Shown: positions 1 to 10,954 of the stretch, piece by piece | How positions within the stretch are numbered: position 1 is the stretch's first letter | How the letters are laid out: the number at the start of each line of letters is the position of its first letter | NCBI RefSeq assembly: GCF_036365825.1 | Contig: NZ_CP142675.1 | Span: 1,992,501 to 2,056,500, forward strand | Direction of reading: 5' to 3' | DNA: 64,000 nt | Source of the DNA: Qipengyuania sp. HL-TH1 | GTDB taxonomy: Bacteria; Pseudomonadota; Alphaproteobacteria; Sphingomonadales; Sphingomonadaceae | Made by a program: the position numbers and the translations under genes | Notes under the pieces: generated by a model | The model's input: only the letters and a program-made list of their open reading frames with translations | Told to the model about the DNA's origin: nothing | Database searches by the model: none

Positions 1-8
1 AGTTATAA

Positions 9-56
9 CGGACAGCTGTTGGTTCCCCGATTTACACCGGGGGAGCCGGCTGTCCG
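9..56. other. Long imperfect hairpin
   Basis: CGGACAGC (9-16) pairs perfectly with GCTGTCCG (49-56). Inside it, GGTTCCCC (21-28) pairs with GGGGAGCC (40-47) with one G-T pair. No T-run follows on either strand, so a classic intrinsic terminator is not shown. It could be a terminator-like structure or an extragenic palindrome belonging to a gene off the left edge. Confidence 0.45.
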
Positions 57-266
57 TATCTGTTGGCGACCGATGCGGTGGGCGGTGGAAGCCGCCAGCG
101 CCGCGTCGGTGAGGGCCAATTAGGCGGGGGGCCGGATTCGGTCAACGCCTTTTTGCAATTTTATTTCGGATTTTTTGCAAACCCGCGGAAATCCTTGGGT
201 TTGGGCCTGTCCATCGCGAGACCGATATGGGGCGCCTGCGGTAGTCTTCAACCGCACCCCTGTGCA

Positions 267-377
267 GATTCGTGAATCGGACCCGATTCACTGCGGGATT
301 CGACAGTGATTCACCCCTGAATCGGGAATGATTCACCTCCGAATCCCGAATCTGGCCGCTCGCATTCGCCAAGAATC
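267..377. promoter_or_regulatory. Cluster of ten GANTC (CcrM-type) sites
   Basis: GATTC or GAATC occurs at 267, 274, 285, 297, 308, 319, 330, 341, 348 and 373, that is ten GANTC sites in 111 bp, plus an outlier at 135. At about 64% GC, roughly one per 300 bp is expected. Sites 274 and 285 form a palindrome, TGAATCGG-AC-CCGATTCA (273-290). The unit TGATTCACCYCYGAATC occurs twice (307-323 and 329-345), 22 bp apart. GANTC is the recognition sequence of the alphaproteobacterial methyltransferase CcrM, and methylated GANTC is read by GcrA in Caulobacter. A regulatory role here is inferred. Confidence 0.5.
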
Positions 378-394
378 GCGGTTAGCACCCCTGC

Positions 395-1936
395 ATGAGG
401 ATCAGCGGCGCCAGCGAGCAGGACCCACCTGAAGGATTCCGCGCCCGCGTGCGTAGCGCGCTCGCGTGGAGGTGGGGCAGCCAGCTGGTCGCCCAGTTCA
501 TCACCTGGGGCTCCACCATATTGGTAGTGCGCCTGCTCGACCCGTCGGATTACGGCCTCTTCGCCATGAGCCAGGTGATCGTCACCGCATTGCACTTCCT
601 CAATGGCTGGAGCTTTGCCAGTTCGCTGATCCAGGCGGACGAGGTGGGCGAGCGCGATATCGGCCAGGTCTTCGCCCTACTCCTGATCACCAACGGGTCG
701 CTTGCCGCGATCCAGCTGCTGCTCGCCCCGCTGGTAGCGGGTTACTTTGGCCAGCCCGCAGTGGCCGACCTGCTGCGCGTGCAGGCGCTGATCTTTGCAA
801 TGATCCCCTTTACCGCCCTCCCCACCGCGCTGCTTGCACGGCGGCTGGAGTTTCGCAGCCAGGGGATTGCCAATCTGGTGTCCGCGGTGACTGCGGCTGC
901 CACCGCGCTGGTGCTGGCATGGCAGGGCTTCGGCGTATGGGCGCTTATCTATGCGCCGATCGCGGGCTTCGCAGTGCGCGCGCTGATCATGAGCGTTGCA
1001 GCGCGGCTCTGGGTGCGCCCGGTCTTCAATCTCAAGGGCGCCGGGCGGATGATCGGTTTTGGCGGGGCGCTGACGCTGTGCCAGCTGTTCTGGATCATCC
1101 AGAGCCAGAGCGACATCTTCATCGCCGGGCGAGTGTTCTCGGTCCACGATCTCGGTCTCTATTCCGAAGCGCTGTTCCTCACGCTGATCGTCACCGGGCG
1201 CTTTATCCCGCCGCTGAACGACGTCGCCTTCCCCGCCTATGCCGAATTGCACAAGGCGGGGCGCAGCCTCGGCCCCTATTTCGAACGGACCGCGCAAAGC
1301 GTCCTGCTGGTGGTCGCGCCCATCTATATAGGGCTGTCGCTGACCGCCCCCGAAGCGATCCTCGTGGTGTTCGGCGAGAAATGGACCGGGATGGCGCCGA
1401 TCGTCTCGGGCCTTGCGCTGGTGATGCCGCTGATGGCGCTGCAGATCATCTGCTCGCCCACCTGTACCGCGACGGGCAAGGAACGCATCTATCTGGCCAC
1501 CAGCATTGCCGGCGCGGCGATCTTCGCCACCTCGTTCCTGATCGGCGTGCAATATGGCGCGCAGGGGCTGGTGCATGCCTGGTGGGTCGCCGCCCCCTTG
1601 CTCCTGATCTTCACGCTCGCGCTGACGTTGCCGCAGATCGATCTGTCGGTGAAGCGCCTGGCGCAGGCACTCGCGCCCCCGGCCCTCGCCTGCCTGATCA
1701 TGGCCGTGGTGGTGCTGGGTCTGCGCCAGGCGCTGCCCGCAGATATAGACCCTGTTGCCACGCTGGGCATTCTCGGAAGCGCGGGCGCCGCGGCCTATGC
1801 GGGTATCCTCTATTTCGTCTGGCCCGATGTGGTGCGCCAGAGCATTGCGATGATCAGGCGCACCCCGGCAGATCCGCTGCCGCCGCACGCATCCGCGCGA
1901 GCGCCCGCCGATCGAACCAGTACCATAGCGGATTGA
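395..1936 (+). CDS. Lipopolysaccharide/oligosaccharide flippase (MOP superfamily)
   Basis: This 513-residue polytopic protein is built of about 12-14 hydrophobic helices with short loops, the pattern of Wzx/polysaccharide-export flippases. The opening segment (RWGSQLVAQFITWGSTILVV, about residues 27-46) is typical of the family. It would move lipid-linked glycan repeat units across the inner membrane. The length is slightly above the usual 420-500 because of a charged, alanine/proline-rich tail after about residue 480. No glycosyltransferase gene is adjacent inside the window, so its glycan partners are unknown. The ATG at 395 has only a weak ribosome site. The GANTC cluster lies directly upstream. 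Confidence 0.8.
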   Translation: MRISGASEQDPPEGFRARVRSALAWRWGSQLVAQFITWGSTILVVRLLDPSDYGLFAMSQVIVTALHFLNGWSFASSLIQADEVGERDIGQVFALLLITNGSLAAIQLLLAPLVAGYFGQPAVADLLRVQALIFAMIPFTALPTALLARRLEFRSQGIANLVSAVTAAATALVLAWQGFGVWALIYAPIAGFAVRALIMSVAARLWVRPVFNLKGAGRMIGFGGALTLCQLFWIIQSQSDIFIAGRVFSVHDLGLYSEALFLTLIVTGRFIPPLNDVAFPAYAELHKAGRSLGPYFERTAQSVLLVVAPIYIGLSLTAPEAILVVFGEKWTGMAPIVSGLALVMPLMALQIICSPTCTATGKERIYLATSIAGAAIFATSFLIGVQYGAQGLVHAWWVAAPLLLIFTLALTLPQIDLSVKRLAQALAPPALACLIMAVVVLGLRQALPADIDPVATLGILGSAGAAAYAGILYFVWPDVVRQSIAMIRRTPADPLPPHASARAPADRTSTIAD

Positions 1937-2066
1937 GCCGCGTCCCCCGGCCGGGCAGCCAGACGGCTAGGTCTCGCACAGGCTCTGCACCAGGCCCCGC
2001 CTCCGCCCTTCCCTCCCCGATTTTGCCGGTTCGCCCCGCCGTGGTATCCTGCGCGCGAGAGGAAGA

Positions 2067-3056
2067 GTGAAAGCCATGGCTCGATACGGGTTATCCCGAT
2101 TGGCCGCCGCCGCCGCGCTGGCAATAGCCGCGCCGCTGGCCGCGCAGTCGCCTGCCCCTACCGAGGCTGGCGCGGAGCCACCTGCCGACGACCATGTCAT
2201 CGACCGCGATCGCTACGAACGGCTGACGGTGCCCGTCACCATCGCGGGCCAGGGTCCCTATCGCTTCCTGATCGATACCGGCGCGCAGGCCACCGTGGTG
2301 ACGCACAGGATCGTCAATGATCTTGCGCTGCCGCGCCGCGGGCGGGCAATGCTCGTCGCGATGGGCAGCGCCGAGATGGTCGACCTGATCGAGGTGGACG
2401 AACTGCGCTTTGCCGGCCGTTCGGTCACCGGCCTGCTGTCGCCACTGCTTCATTCCAGCAATATCGGCGCCGACGGGATCCTCGGGCTCGACAGCTTGCA
2501 GGACCTGCGCGTGCTGATCGACTTCCGCGAAGAGCGCATGCTGGTGGCCGATGCGGCGGCGCTGGGCGGCAATGCCGGATATGAGATCATTGTCCGCGCG
2601 CGGCGCAAGCTGGGGCAGATGGTGATCACCGATGCGCTGGTCGACAATATCCGCGTCGCGGTGGTGGTCGATACCGGGGCCCAGATCACCCTGGGCAACA
2701 GCGCCTTGCTGCGCAAATTGCGCGCGCGCGATATGGGCGAGATCACCAGCATGGATGTCCATGGGACGCAGATAGTCAGCGACCTTTCCTATGCGCGCGA
2801 GCTCGAGATCGGCGGAATGACCATGGGCAATGTCCCGATCGGTTTTGCCGACAGCCTGACCTTCGCCGCGCTTGGTCTGGGCAAGCGGCCCGCGCTGATC
2901 CTGGGGATCGGCAGTATGCGCGTGTTCGACCGGGTGGCGATCGATTTCGCCCGCCGCCAGATCCTGTTCGACATTCCCGGCCGCCACGATCCCTCGCGCG
3001 CGCGCGCGATGTTTATGTCTGGCGGTCCCATACCCGGTGGACCGGGGAGCCCGTAG
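2067..3056 (+). CDS. Periplasmic two-lobed retropepsin-like aspartic protease
   Basis: This 329-residue protein has an N-terminal signal peptide ending near the AQS at residues 26-28. Two aspartyl-protease motifs are visible, LIDTGAQATVV (Asp70) and VVDTGAQITLG (Asp202), each followed by a flap-like segment and an ILGL/ILGI signature. The chain therefore carries both halves of a protease that retroviral-type enzymes build as a homodimer. The substrate is unknown, and many alphaproteobacteria carry such exported proteins. The frame opens with GTG at 2067. An ATG at 2076, three codons in, also leaves an intact signal peptide and sits further from GAGAGGAA, so it may be the true start. Confidence 0.75.
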   Translation: MKAMARYGLSRLAAAAALAIAAPLAAQSPAPTEAGAEPPADDHVIDRDRYERLTVPVTIAGQGPYRFLIDTGAQATVVTHRIVNDLALPRRGRAMLVAMGSAEMVDLIEVDELRFAGRSVTGLLSPLLHSSNIGADGILGLDSLQDLRVLIDFREERMLVADAAALGGNAGYEIIVRARRKLGQMVITDALVDNIRVAVVVDTGAQITLGNSALLRKLRARDMGEITSMDVHGTQIVSDLSYARELEIGGMTMGNVPIGFADSLTFAALGLGKRPALILGIGSMRVFDRVAIDFARRQILFDIPGRHDPSRARAMFMSGGPIPGGPGSP

Positions 3057-3103
3057 GCCCGCCGCCTTGCCCCGGCGGCGCAATCGTCCCACATAGCCGC
3101 CCT

Positions 3104-4906
3104 ATGCCGCCCGACCTTACAGCCTCCGCCCAGCGTCACGATCCCGAAGGCTGGGCCACGGTCCGGCGCTTCCTTCCCTATCTCTGGCCTGCGGATAAGC
3201 CGCATCTGAAACGGCGGATCGTCGGCGCGATGCTGTTCGTGCTGATGGCCAAGGGGACCATGCTGGCGCTGCCTTTCGCCTATAAGGGCGCGGTCGATGC
3301 GATGACCACGCCCGCAAACGAGGCGGCGATGGTCGCGTTGGCCTTCGTCATTGCCTATGCGGCGGGACGGCTCGCCGCGGTGGTGTTCGACAATCTGCGC
3401 AACATCACCTTCGAACGCGTCGGGCAGGATGCGACGCGCCAGCTGGCCGAGGATACCTTTGCCCGGCTACACCAGCTGTCGCTGCGCTTCCATCTCTCGC
3501 GTCGCACCGGCGAAGTGACCAAGACGATCGACCGCGGGACCAAGAGCATCGACGTCATGCTCTATTTCCTGCTGTTCAACATCGCCCCGACCGCGCTCGA
3601 ACTGATCGCGGTGGGCGTGATCTTCTACCTCAACTTCGGCTGGGAACTGGTTGCCGCCACCGCGCTGACCGTGGGCGCCTATATAACGGTGACGCGCAAG
3701 ATCACCGAATGGCGCAACGATCTGCGCCGCCAGATGAACGAGCTCGACGGGACCGCGCTGGCGCGCTCGGTCGACAGCCTGCTCAATTACGAGACGGTCA
3801 AATATTTCGGCGCCGAGGTGCGCGAGCGCGAGCGCTACGCCGAATCCGCGCATGCCTATGCCGAAGCCGCGGTGAAGAGCGAGAATTCGCTCGGCCTGCT
3901 CAACATCAGCCAGGCGGTGATCATGAACCTGCTGATGGGCGGCGCGATGGGCTTTACCGTGTGGCAATGGAGCCAGGGCGTGCTGACCACCGGCGACCTG
4001 GTGCTGGTCAACACCTATCTGATCCAGCTTTTCCGCCCGCTCGACATGCTCGGCATGGTCTATCGCACCGTCCGGCAGGGGCTGATCGACATGGCCGAGA
4101 TGTTCCGCCTGATCGATACCAATGCCGAAGTGCAGGATGCCCCCGGTGCCCCGGCGCTGGTCGTGCGGCGACCGACGCTGGCGTTCGAGGATGTCGTCTT
4201 CGGTTATGAGGAAGACCGCACCATCCTCCACGGGCTGAGCTTCGAGGTGCCCGCCGGCAACCATGTCGCGATCGTCGGTCCCTCGGGTGCGGGCAAGAGC
4301 ACGATCGGACGGCTGCTGTTCCGCTTCTACGATCCGCAGGCGGGCCGAATCCTGATCGACGGGCAGGACATCGCGCAGGTGACGCAGGCCTCGCTGCGCG
4401 ACAAGATCGGCATCGTCCCGCAGGATACCGTGCTGTTCAACGACACCATCGGCTACAATATCGCCTATGGCCGCGCCGGGGCGAGCACCGAACAGGTGGC
4501 CGCGGCCGCCAGCGCAGCGGCGATCCTGCCCTTCATCGAACGCCTGCCCGACGGCCTCGATACCGAGGTCGGCGAACGCGGGCTCAAGCTGTCGGGGGGC
4601 GAGAAGCAGCGCGTCGCCATCGCGCGAACGCTGGTCAAGGACCCGCCGATCCTGCTGCTCGACGAAGCCACCAGCGCGCTGGACAGCCGCACCGAACAGG
4701 CGATCCTCGCCACGCTGCGCCGGGTCTCGGAACATCGCACCACGCTGGCCATCGCGCACCGGCTCTCGACCATTGCCGATGCCGACCGCATTCTCGTGCT
4801 CGATCAGGGGCGGCTGGCCGAAAGCGGGACGCATGGCGACCTGCTACGCGCGCGCGGCCTATATGCCGATATGTGGGCGCGCCAGCAGGCCGAAAGCGAC
4901 GCCTGA
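3104..4906 (+). CDS. Atm1/HMT1-type ABC exporter, fused permease and ATPase
   Basis: This 600-residue half-transporter has an N-terminal six-helix membrane domain (roughly residues 35-330) and a C-terminal ATPase. The ATPase shows Walker A GPSGAGKS (392-399), signature LSGGE (496-500) and Walker [13 protein letters not shown] with Asp520 and Glu521. The motif [11 protein letters not shown] in the cytoplasmic loop is characteristic of the Atm1/HMT1 (ABCB7-like) group. That group works as a homodimer and exports glutathione-linked sulfur or metal species. The gene stands 47 bp after the protease gene and 148 bp before a SulP transporter. The substrate is assigned by family only. Confidence 0.88.
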   Translation: MPPDLTASAQRHDPEGWATVRRFLPYLWPADKPHLKRRIVGAMLFVLMAKGTMLALPFAYKGAVDAMTTPANEAAMVALAFVIAYAAGRLAAVVFDNLRNITFERVGQDATRQLAEDTFARLHQLSLRFHLSRRTGEVTKTIDRGTKSIDVMLYFLLFNIAPTALELIAVGVIFYLNFGWELVAATALTVGAYITVTRKITEWRNDLRRQMNELDGTALARSVDSLLNYETVKYFGAEVRERERYAESAHAYAEAAVKSENSLGLLNISQAVIMNLLMGGAMGFTVWQWSQGVLTTGDLVLVNTYLIQLFRPLDMLGMVYRTVRQGLIDMAEMFRLIDTNAEVQDAPGAPALVVRRPTLAFEDVVFGYEEDRTILHGLSFEVPAGNHVAIVGPSGAGKSTIGRLLFRFYDPQAGRILIDGQDIAQVTQASLRDKIGIVPQDTVLFNDTIGYNIAYGRAGASTEQVAAAASAAAILPFIERLPDGLDTEVGERGLKLSGGEKQRVAIARTLVKDPPILLLDEATSALDSRTEQAILATLRRVSEHRTTLAIAHRLSTIADADRILVLDQGRLAESGTHGDLLRARGLYADMWARQQAESDA

Positions 4907-5054
4907 GCCCGCTCGCTGCGGTCCGCACGGGCTTCGCGCGAACCCGGTGCGTCTGGCCGCAGTCTTGTGATGCACTGCAACATCGTTCATAGGGCGAAGC
5001 GATTTTCGCGCGCCGATTGCGCGTGCGCTTCCCGAACCTGACAGGACATTTCCC

Positions 5055-6560
5055 ATGCTCGACCGTGCCGCGATCCACCGCGACTGGTTTTCCAACATCC
5101 GCGCAGACGTGCTTGCCGGCCTCGTCGTCGCGCTGGCGCTGATCCCCGAAGCGATCGGCTTCTCGATCATCGCCGGGGTCGATCCGCGCGTCGGGCTCTA
5201 TGCCTCGGTGGCGATCGCGATGGTCATCGCCTTTACCGGCGGGCGCCCGGGTATGATCTCGGCAGCGACTGCGGCGGTGGCCGTGGTGGTTGTGCCGCTG
5301 GTGCGCGATCACGGGGTCGAATATCTCTTCGCCGCGACCATCCTGATGGGCGTCTTCCAGGGCATTGCCGCGCTGCTGCGGCTCGACCTTCTGATGCAAT
5401 TCGTCAGCCGTTCGGTCATCACCGGCTTCGTCAATGCGCTGGCGATCCTGATCTTCATGGCGCAGCTGCCGCAGCTCGACCCCACCGCTGCCGGGATTGG
5501 CTGGATGACCTATGCGATGGTCGCTGCCGCGTTGGCGATGATCTACATCATCCCCAAGTTCACCACCGCCATTCCCAGCCCGCTGATCGCGATCATCGTG
5601 CTCACCGCGCTGACGATTTTCCTCGATGCGCCGGTCAACACGGTCATCGACATGGGCGAGCTGCCCGAAGGCCTGCCCTATTTCGCGCTGCCCAATGTGC
5701 CGCTAACCTGGGAAACGCTGACCATCATTGCCCCCTATGCGGCGACCATGGCCGCGGTCGGCCTGCTCGAATCGCTGCTCACCGCGCAGATTGTCGACGA
5801 TATGACGCATACCGGCAGCAACAAGCGCCGCGAGAGCGGCGGTCAGGGCATCGCCAATATCGTCGCGGCCTTCTTCGGCGGCATGGGCGGCTGTGCGATG
5901 ATCGGCCAGTCGGTCATCAACGTGACCAGCGGCGGCCGCGGCCGGTTGTCGACCTTTACCGCGGGCCTGTCGCTGCTGATCCTGCTTGCGCTGCTCGGCG
6001 ACCTCGTCGGCCAGGTGCCGATGCCCGCGCTGGTCGCGATCATGATCATGGTGTCGATCGGGACCTTCTCGTGGAACTCGATCCCCAATATCGGCAAGCA
6101 CCCCTGGCAGAGCTCAGTGGTGATGCTGACCACGGTTGCCGTGGTCGTGGCGACGCACAACCTCGCGCTGGGCGTGCTGGCAGGCGTGGTGCTCTCGGGC
6201 GTGTTCTTCACCCACAAGGTGATGACCATGTTCGAGGTCGTCCGCGAACGCGAGGGCGAAACCGCGACCTACCGCGCCAAGGGGCAGATCTTCTACGCCA
6301 GCGTCGAACGCTTCGAAGCCGCGCTTGGCCCCGAAAGCATCATGCCCGACCCCGCCGACCATGTGATCATCGACGTGTCCAAGGCGCATTTCTGGGACAT
6401 CAGCGCGATCGGCGCGCTCGACAAGGTGGTCGAACGCATGCGCCGCAATGGCCGCAGCGTGCAGGTCGTCGGGCTCAACCGCGCGAGCAGCGATTTGGTC
6501 GACAAGTTCGCGCTGACCGACAAGACGGGTGTCGAAATCGGGCTCGCCCCGCATCCGTAA
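5055..6560 (+). CDS. SulP-family anion transporter with STAS domain
   Basis: This 501-residue protein has the SulP opening [20 protein letters not shown] (about residues 17-36), around 11-12 membrane helices and a C-terminal STAS domain (about 390-495, with [21 protein letters not shown]). SulP proteins move sulfate, bicarbonate or other small anions; the sequence alone does not settle which. The ATG is preceded by CAGGACATTTCCC, a reasonable ribosome site. The gene is transcribed alone and is followed by a bidirectional hairpin terminator. A second, diverged SulP gene at 55881 belongs to the sulfide island. Confidence 0.88.
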   Translation: MLDRAAIHRDWFSNIRADVLAGLVVALALIPEAIGFSIIAGVDPRVGLYASVAIAMVIAFTGGRPGMISAATAAVAVVVVPLVRDHGVEYLFAATILMGVFQGIAALLRLDLLMQFVSRSVITGFVNALAILIFMAQLPQLDPTAAGIGWMTYAMVAAALAMIYIIPKFTTAIPSPLIAIIVLTALTIFLDAPVNTVIDMGELPEGLPYFALPNVPLTWETLTIIAPYAATMAAVGLLESLLTAQIVDDMTHTGSNKRRESGGQGIANIVAAFFGGMGGCAMIGQSVINVTSGGRGRLSTFTAGLSLLILLALLGDLVGQVPMPALVAIMIMVSIGTFSWNSIPNIGKHPWQSSVVMLTTVAVVVATHNLALGVLAGVVLSGVFFTHKVMTMFEVVREREGETATYRAKGQIFYASVERFEAALGPESIMPDPADHVIIDVSKAHFWDISAIGALDKVVERMRRNGRSVQVVGLNRASSDLVDKFALTDKTGVEIGLAPHP

Positions 6561-6626
6561 GCCGCATGTCCGGGGCAATGGCCGCCCCTTCGCGGGCCGC
6601 TGCTGATACGCAGCTGCGAGCATGAA

Positions 6627-6661
6627 AAAGGGCGGGCCCGGTATATCCGCGCCCGCCCTTT
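6627..6661. terminator. Bidirectional intrinsic terminator
   Basis: AAAGGGCGGGC (6627-6637) pairs perfectly with GCCCGCCCTTT (6651-6661) around a 13-nt loop. It is flanked by an A-run on the left and a T-run on the right. It sits between the convergent SulP gene and the DJ-1/PfpI gene and should serve both. Confidence 0.8.
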
Positions 6662-6679
6662 CCATGAAATCGCCCAAGC

Positions 6680-7363
6680 TTAGTCCGCTTTCAGCGCTTC
6701 CAGCAGCTTCTCGGCCGCAGGCTCGCTCGACGGCGGGTTCTGGCCGGTAATGAGCAGGCCATCCTGAACGACATAGGGTTCGAAGACGCCCTGCTTGGAG
6801 AAGGTCCCGCCCTGCTCGATCAACACGTCTTCGAGCAGGAAGGGCACGACATCGGTCAGGCCGACCGCATCTTCTTCCTGGTTGGTGAAGCCGGTGACCT
6901 TGCGTCCCTTGACGATCGGATCGCCATTCGGCGCGGTGACGTTCTTCAGCACGGCAGGCGCATGGCAGACCAGCGCTACCGGCTTGCCGGCGGCCAGCGT
7001 GTCTTCGATGACGGCTTTCGAAACTGCGCTCTCGGCGAGGTCCCACAGCGGCCCGTGACCGCCCGGGTAGAAGACGCCGTCGAACGATGCGACATCGACA
7101 TCCGCGAGTTTCTCGGTCGAGGCCAGCTGCGCCTGCGCCTCGTTGTCCTTCTTGTACCGTTCGGTGGCCGCGGTCTGCGCATCGGGCTCGTCGGATTTCG
7201 GATCGAGCGGCGGCTTGCCGCCTGCGGGGCTGGCCAACGTGATGTCATGCCCCGCATCCTTGAGGACGTAATAAGGGGCAGCGAACTCTTCGAGCCAGAA
7301 GCCCGTCTTGTCGCCGGTGTCGCCGAGCTCGTCGTGGCTCGTCAGAACCATAAGAATTTTCAT
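6680..7363 (-). CDS. DJ-1/PfpI (HSP31-like) glutamine-amidotransferase-fold protein
   Basis: This 227-residue protein has the DJ-1/PfpI fold. The nucleophile elbow is ALVCHAPAVL with Cys133 followed by His134, and an acidic helix near the N-terminus carries Glu25/Glu26. Family members act as glyoxalase III, deglycase-type or chaperone enzymes in carbonyl and oxidative stress; the exact activity cannot be read here. The insertion with PLDPKSDEPDAQ is typical of the larger HSP31-like class. The gene is monocistronic, with about 130 bp between its start and the ACT-domain gene. Confidence 0.85.
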   Translation of the reverse strand: MKILMVLTSHDELGDTGDKTGFWLEEFAAPYYVLKDAGHDITLASPAGGKPPLDPKSDEPDAQTAATERYKKDNEAQAQLASTEKLADVDVASFDGVFYPGGHGPLWDLAESAVSKAVIEDTLAAGKPVALVCHAPAVLKNVTAPNGDPIVKGRKVTGFTNQEEDAVGLTDVVPFLLEDVLIEQGGTFSKQGVFEPYVVQDGLLITGQNPPSSEPAAEKLLEALKAD

Positions 7364-7494
7364 AGTGTTCGTCCTTTTCGGGGGATTTTGGCGCGGCCGG
7401 AATGTTCCACCGCTTCATCAAAGGAACACACTTCGCCCGCTTCGGTTTCGCATTCGGATGGCCGAGCGCGGGCCGGGCACTGTGCCCCTGGCCG

Positions 7495-7898
7495 TCAGGC
7501 CGCGGACGCCGCCCGTGTACGCAGAATTTCGAGCGCCTCTTCCGCGCGGAGAGCAGGCACGAAGGCATGATCGTGGTGGAACGCCGCGACCATGTTGCAG
7601 GCGATCCCGGCATCGGCGAGCGCGGTGGTGACTGCGGCAGTGAGCCCGACACCTTCGAGGTCGGAATGCACCATCAGTGTAATGCGCGCGAAGTCCGGAC
7701 CCTCGATCCCCAGTTCATCCGCCACATCGGCAGGGACAATCGCCGCCACGCCCTCGTCCTCGCGAAAGGTACCGATCGCCGCGCCGAGCAATTGCGGCGC
7801 CGTGTCCGGTTGTACGAGGACGAAGCGCCAGCGGCGTGCGTCGAGCCGGGGCGTCATGGTGGCGATCATCGCCCGGCCATCGCGCACCGGCCCGCCCA

Positions 7899-7899
<1 letters not shown>
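7495..7899 (-). CDS. ACT-domain protein (ACT_3/DUF2241 type)
   Basis: This 134-residue protein resembles the small stand-alone ACT_3 family, with the conserved segment DFARITLMVHSDLEGVGLTA and C-terminal CNMVAAFHHDHAFVP. ACT domains usually bind amino acids or similar small ligands; no catalytic domain is attached, so it is probably a ligand sensor. Its ATG overlaps the hslU stop (TAATG), which implies translational coupling as the last gene of the hslV-hslU operon. Whether it works with the protease is unknown. Confidence 0.75.
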
Positions 7900-9200
<1,301 letters not shown>

Positions 9201-9208
9201 GGAACTCT

Positions 9209-9769
9209 TCAAACGGTTTCGACGGTCACATTGCCGTTGGTGAACACGCAGACATCGGCGGCAACCGCCATGGCCTTGCGCGCGATGGTTTCTGGATCGT
9301 CTTCGTAATCGACGAGCGCCTTGGCTGCGCTGAGCGCGTAATTGCCGCCCGAGCCGATCGCGGCAATGCCTCCTTCGGGCTCCAGCACATCGCCATTGCC
9401 GGTAAGCACCAGCAGGTTGTCCTTGTCCGCCACGATCATCAGCGCTTCGAGATTGCGCAGGTACTTGTCCATGCGCCAATCCTTGGTCAGCTCGACCGCG
9501 GCGCGCAGCAGCTGGCCGTTATATTGCTCGAGCTTCTTTTCGAGCCGTTCGAACAGCGTGAAGGCATCGGCGGTCGCACCGGCGAACCCGGCGACCACTT
9601 TCTCGCCTTCGCCGATCCGGCGGACCTTCTTGGCATTGGGCTTCATCACCGTATTGCCCATGGAGACCTGCCCGTCCCCGGCAATCACGGTGACATCGCC
9701 GCGCTTGACGCCGATGATGGTGGTGGAATGCCACTGGGTCAGCCCGTGGCGATTGTCGTTTGCATCCAT
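9209..9769 (-). CDS. hslV: ATP-dependent protease peptidase subunit HslV
   Basis: This N-terminal-nucleophile threonine peptidase forms the double hexamer core of HslVU. From the ATG at 9769 the protein is 186 residues. A 15-residue propeptide precedes TTIIGVKRG, so Thr16 would become the catalytic N-terminus after processing. The segment [20 protein letters not shown] is the family hallmark. The frame is open upstream of 9769, but that extension is arginine-rich noncoding-like sequence and is rejected. It is the first gene of hslV-hslU-ACT. Confidence 0.96.
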   Translation of the reverse strand: MDANDNRHGLTQWHSTTIIGVKRGDVTVIAGDGQVSMGNTVMKPNAKKVRRIGEGEKVVAGFAGATADAFTLFERLEKKLEQYNGQLLRAAVELTKDWRMDKYLRNLEALMIVADKDNLLVLTGNGDVLEPEGGIAAIGSGGNYALSAAKALVDYEDDPETIARKAMAVAADVCVFTNGNVTVETV

Positions 9770-9812
9770 GCCGCGCGATATAGGGGGGTGCGCGGCCGGG
9801 GTCAAGCGCAGC

Positions 9813-10265
9813 CTAGCCGCCGATGCCCGGCTGGCCGACTGCACCGATATTGCCGAACAGGTCTTCGAGGAAGCTCCGCTCGCGGCCCAGCGTGGGGGTC
9901 TCGTTGCCATCGGGACTGAGAAAGACGACCTCGTCCATGCCGGTCTGTTCGGCCGAAACGACATTGCCGGCGGCATCGAACTTCACCGCCAGAACCGAAT
10001 GCTCGCGGATGCGCGGGCGGACGAACGGCTTGCGCCCCGTCGTGCTCGACACATAATACCAGGTCTTCTCGCCATACTGGCTTTCGAAGGTCGGGCGGCC
10101 GAGCGTGCCGGTGACGCTGCGCTCGTTATCGATGCGGGGCTGGACCGACTGCAGCAGGGTCGCATCGACGATATAGCCGCGCGGTTCGCGGATCGCAGCG
10201 CAACCGCTCGTGGCAATGGCAGCCGCGCCAATTACGGCAAGGCCCAGAATTTTCGACCTGTTCAT
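9813..10265 (-). CDS. bamE: Outer-membrane assembly lipoprotein BamE
   Basis: This 150-residue SmpA/OmlA-family lipoprotein is a component of the Bam complex that inserts beta-barrel proteins into the outer membrane. The signal peptide ends in a lipobox ATSGC with Cys22. The mature part contains [20 protein letters not shown], matching the BamE core. The chosen ATG (10265) gives a normal lipoprotein leader; the open frame 51 bp further upstream does not. It is divergent from the ubiquinol-cytochrome c chaperone gene, a common alphaproteobacterial arrangement. Confidence 0.9.
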   Translation of the reverse strand: MNRSKILGLAVIGAAAIATSGCAAIREPRGYIVDATLLQSVQPRIDNERSVTGTLGRPTFESQYGEKTWYYVSSTTGRKPFVRPRIREHSVLAVKFDAAGNVVSAEQTGMDEVVFLSPDGNETPTLGRERSFLEDLFGNIGAVGQPGIGG

Positions 10266-10426
10266 GGGAACAGCAAATCTCCGTCTGTCGGCAGGCGCTT
10301 GGCCGCGGGCGACCACCTGCCTATATGCTCGGGCAACGCCTTAATCCGAAAGCGTCGGCCCTTGCAACTCGGCAATGGGGTGCGCTTGGGGATCGCGGTT
10401 TGAATTGCCGCTGAACGGAGTTGTCT

Positions 10427-10954
10427 GTGTCTATCCTTGCCCGCCTTTTCGGCACCGTCTTTTCCTCTGGCCCGGACCCGCGCGAAGAATGGCGCCCGCT
10501 GTGGCACCGCGTGGTCGCTGAAGCGCGCGATCCCGACTGGTACCGCATGTGCGGCGTCGCCGACAGCGTCGAGGGGCGCTACGACATGATCACGCTGGTG
10601 CTCACTCTGGTGATGCTGCGGCTGGAGGATGCGGGCGACATGGGCCCGGCCACCGCCCGGCTGACCGAATTGTTCGTCGAGGACATGGAAGGCCAGATGC
10701 GCGAAGCAGGGATCGGCGATCCCACCGTGGGCAAGAAGATCAATGCGCTGATGGAAAGCATGAACGGGCGCATCGGCGCCTATCGCGACGGGCTGCGCAG
10801 CGACCCCAAGGTGCTGGTCGAGGCGGTCCGCCGCAACGTCACCATGGCCCAGCCCGACGAGGCCGAGGCGTTGGTCCAGCGCATGGCGGCACTGCATGCA
10901 CGGCTCGAACGCACTAGCGTGGACGAATTGCGCAAAGGCGAGATCGCGGCATGA
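10427..10954 (+). CDS. Ubiquinol-cytochrome c chaperone (CBP3/UQCC1 family)
   Basis: This homologue of mitochondrial CBP3/UQCC1 is implicated in assembly of cytochrome b and complex III. It is recognised from WYRMCGVADSVEGRYDMITL and FVEDMEGQMREAGIGDPTVG. The frame opens with TTG at 10421, but the ribosome site AACGGAG (10414-10420) abuts that codon. GTG at 10427 lies 6 nt from it, so I choose GTG (175 residues). The downstream gene begins by ATGA overlap, so the two are translationally coupled. Confidence 0.85.
   Translation: MSILARLFGTVFSSGPDPREEWRPLWHRVVAEARDPDWYRMCGVADSVEGRYDMITLVLTLVMLRLEDAGDMGPATARLTELFVEDMEGQMREAGIGDPTVGKKINALMESMNGRIGAYRDGLRSDPKVLVEAVRRNVTMAQPDEAEALVQRMAALHARLERTSVDELRKGEIAA

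Larger units (their letters stand above)
1..394. other. Noncoding leader with no credible gene
   Basis: No reading frame here looks like a protein: the short ORFs are arginine-rich and of low complexity, and they overlap the repeats. The stretch holds, in order, a long hairpin (9-56), an AT-rich tract with TTTTTGCAA at 150-158 and again at 172-180 (22 bp apart), and a dense cluster of GATTC/GAATC sites (267-377) running almost to the flippase start at 395. It is probably a regulatory region for the flippase and possibly for a gene off the left edge. Confidence 0.6.

Noticed and set aside
7403..7448. Inverted TGTTCC/GGAACA and a GGAAC-N16-GGTT resembling an EcfG stress promoter
   Set aside because: The plus-strand promoter would point into antisense of the ACT/hslU genes and no gene follows. 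On the minus strand the -10 element before the PfpI gene is missing.
9201..9479. N-terminal extension of HslU
   Set aside because: The open frame overlaps hslV in another frame and is not HslU-like. The standard start at 9200 gives the family length of 433 residues.
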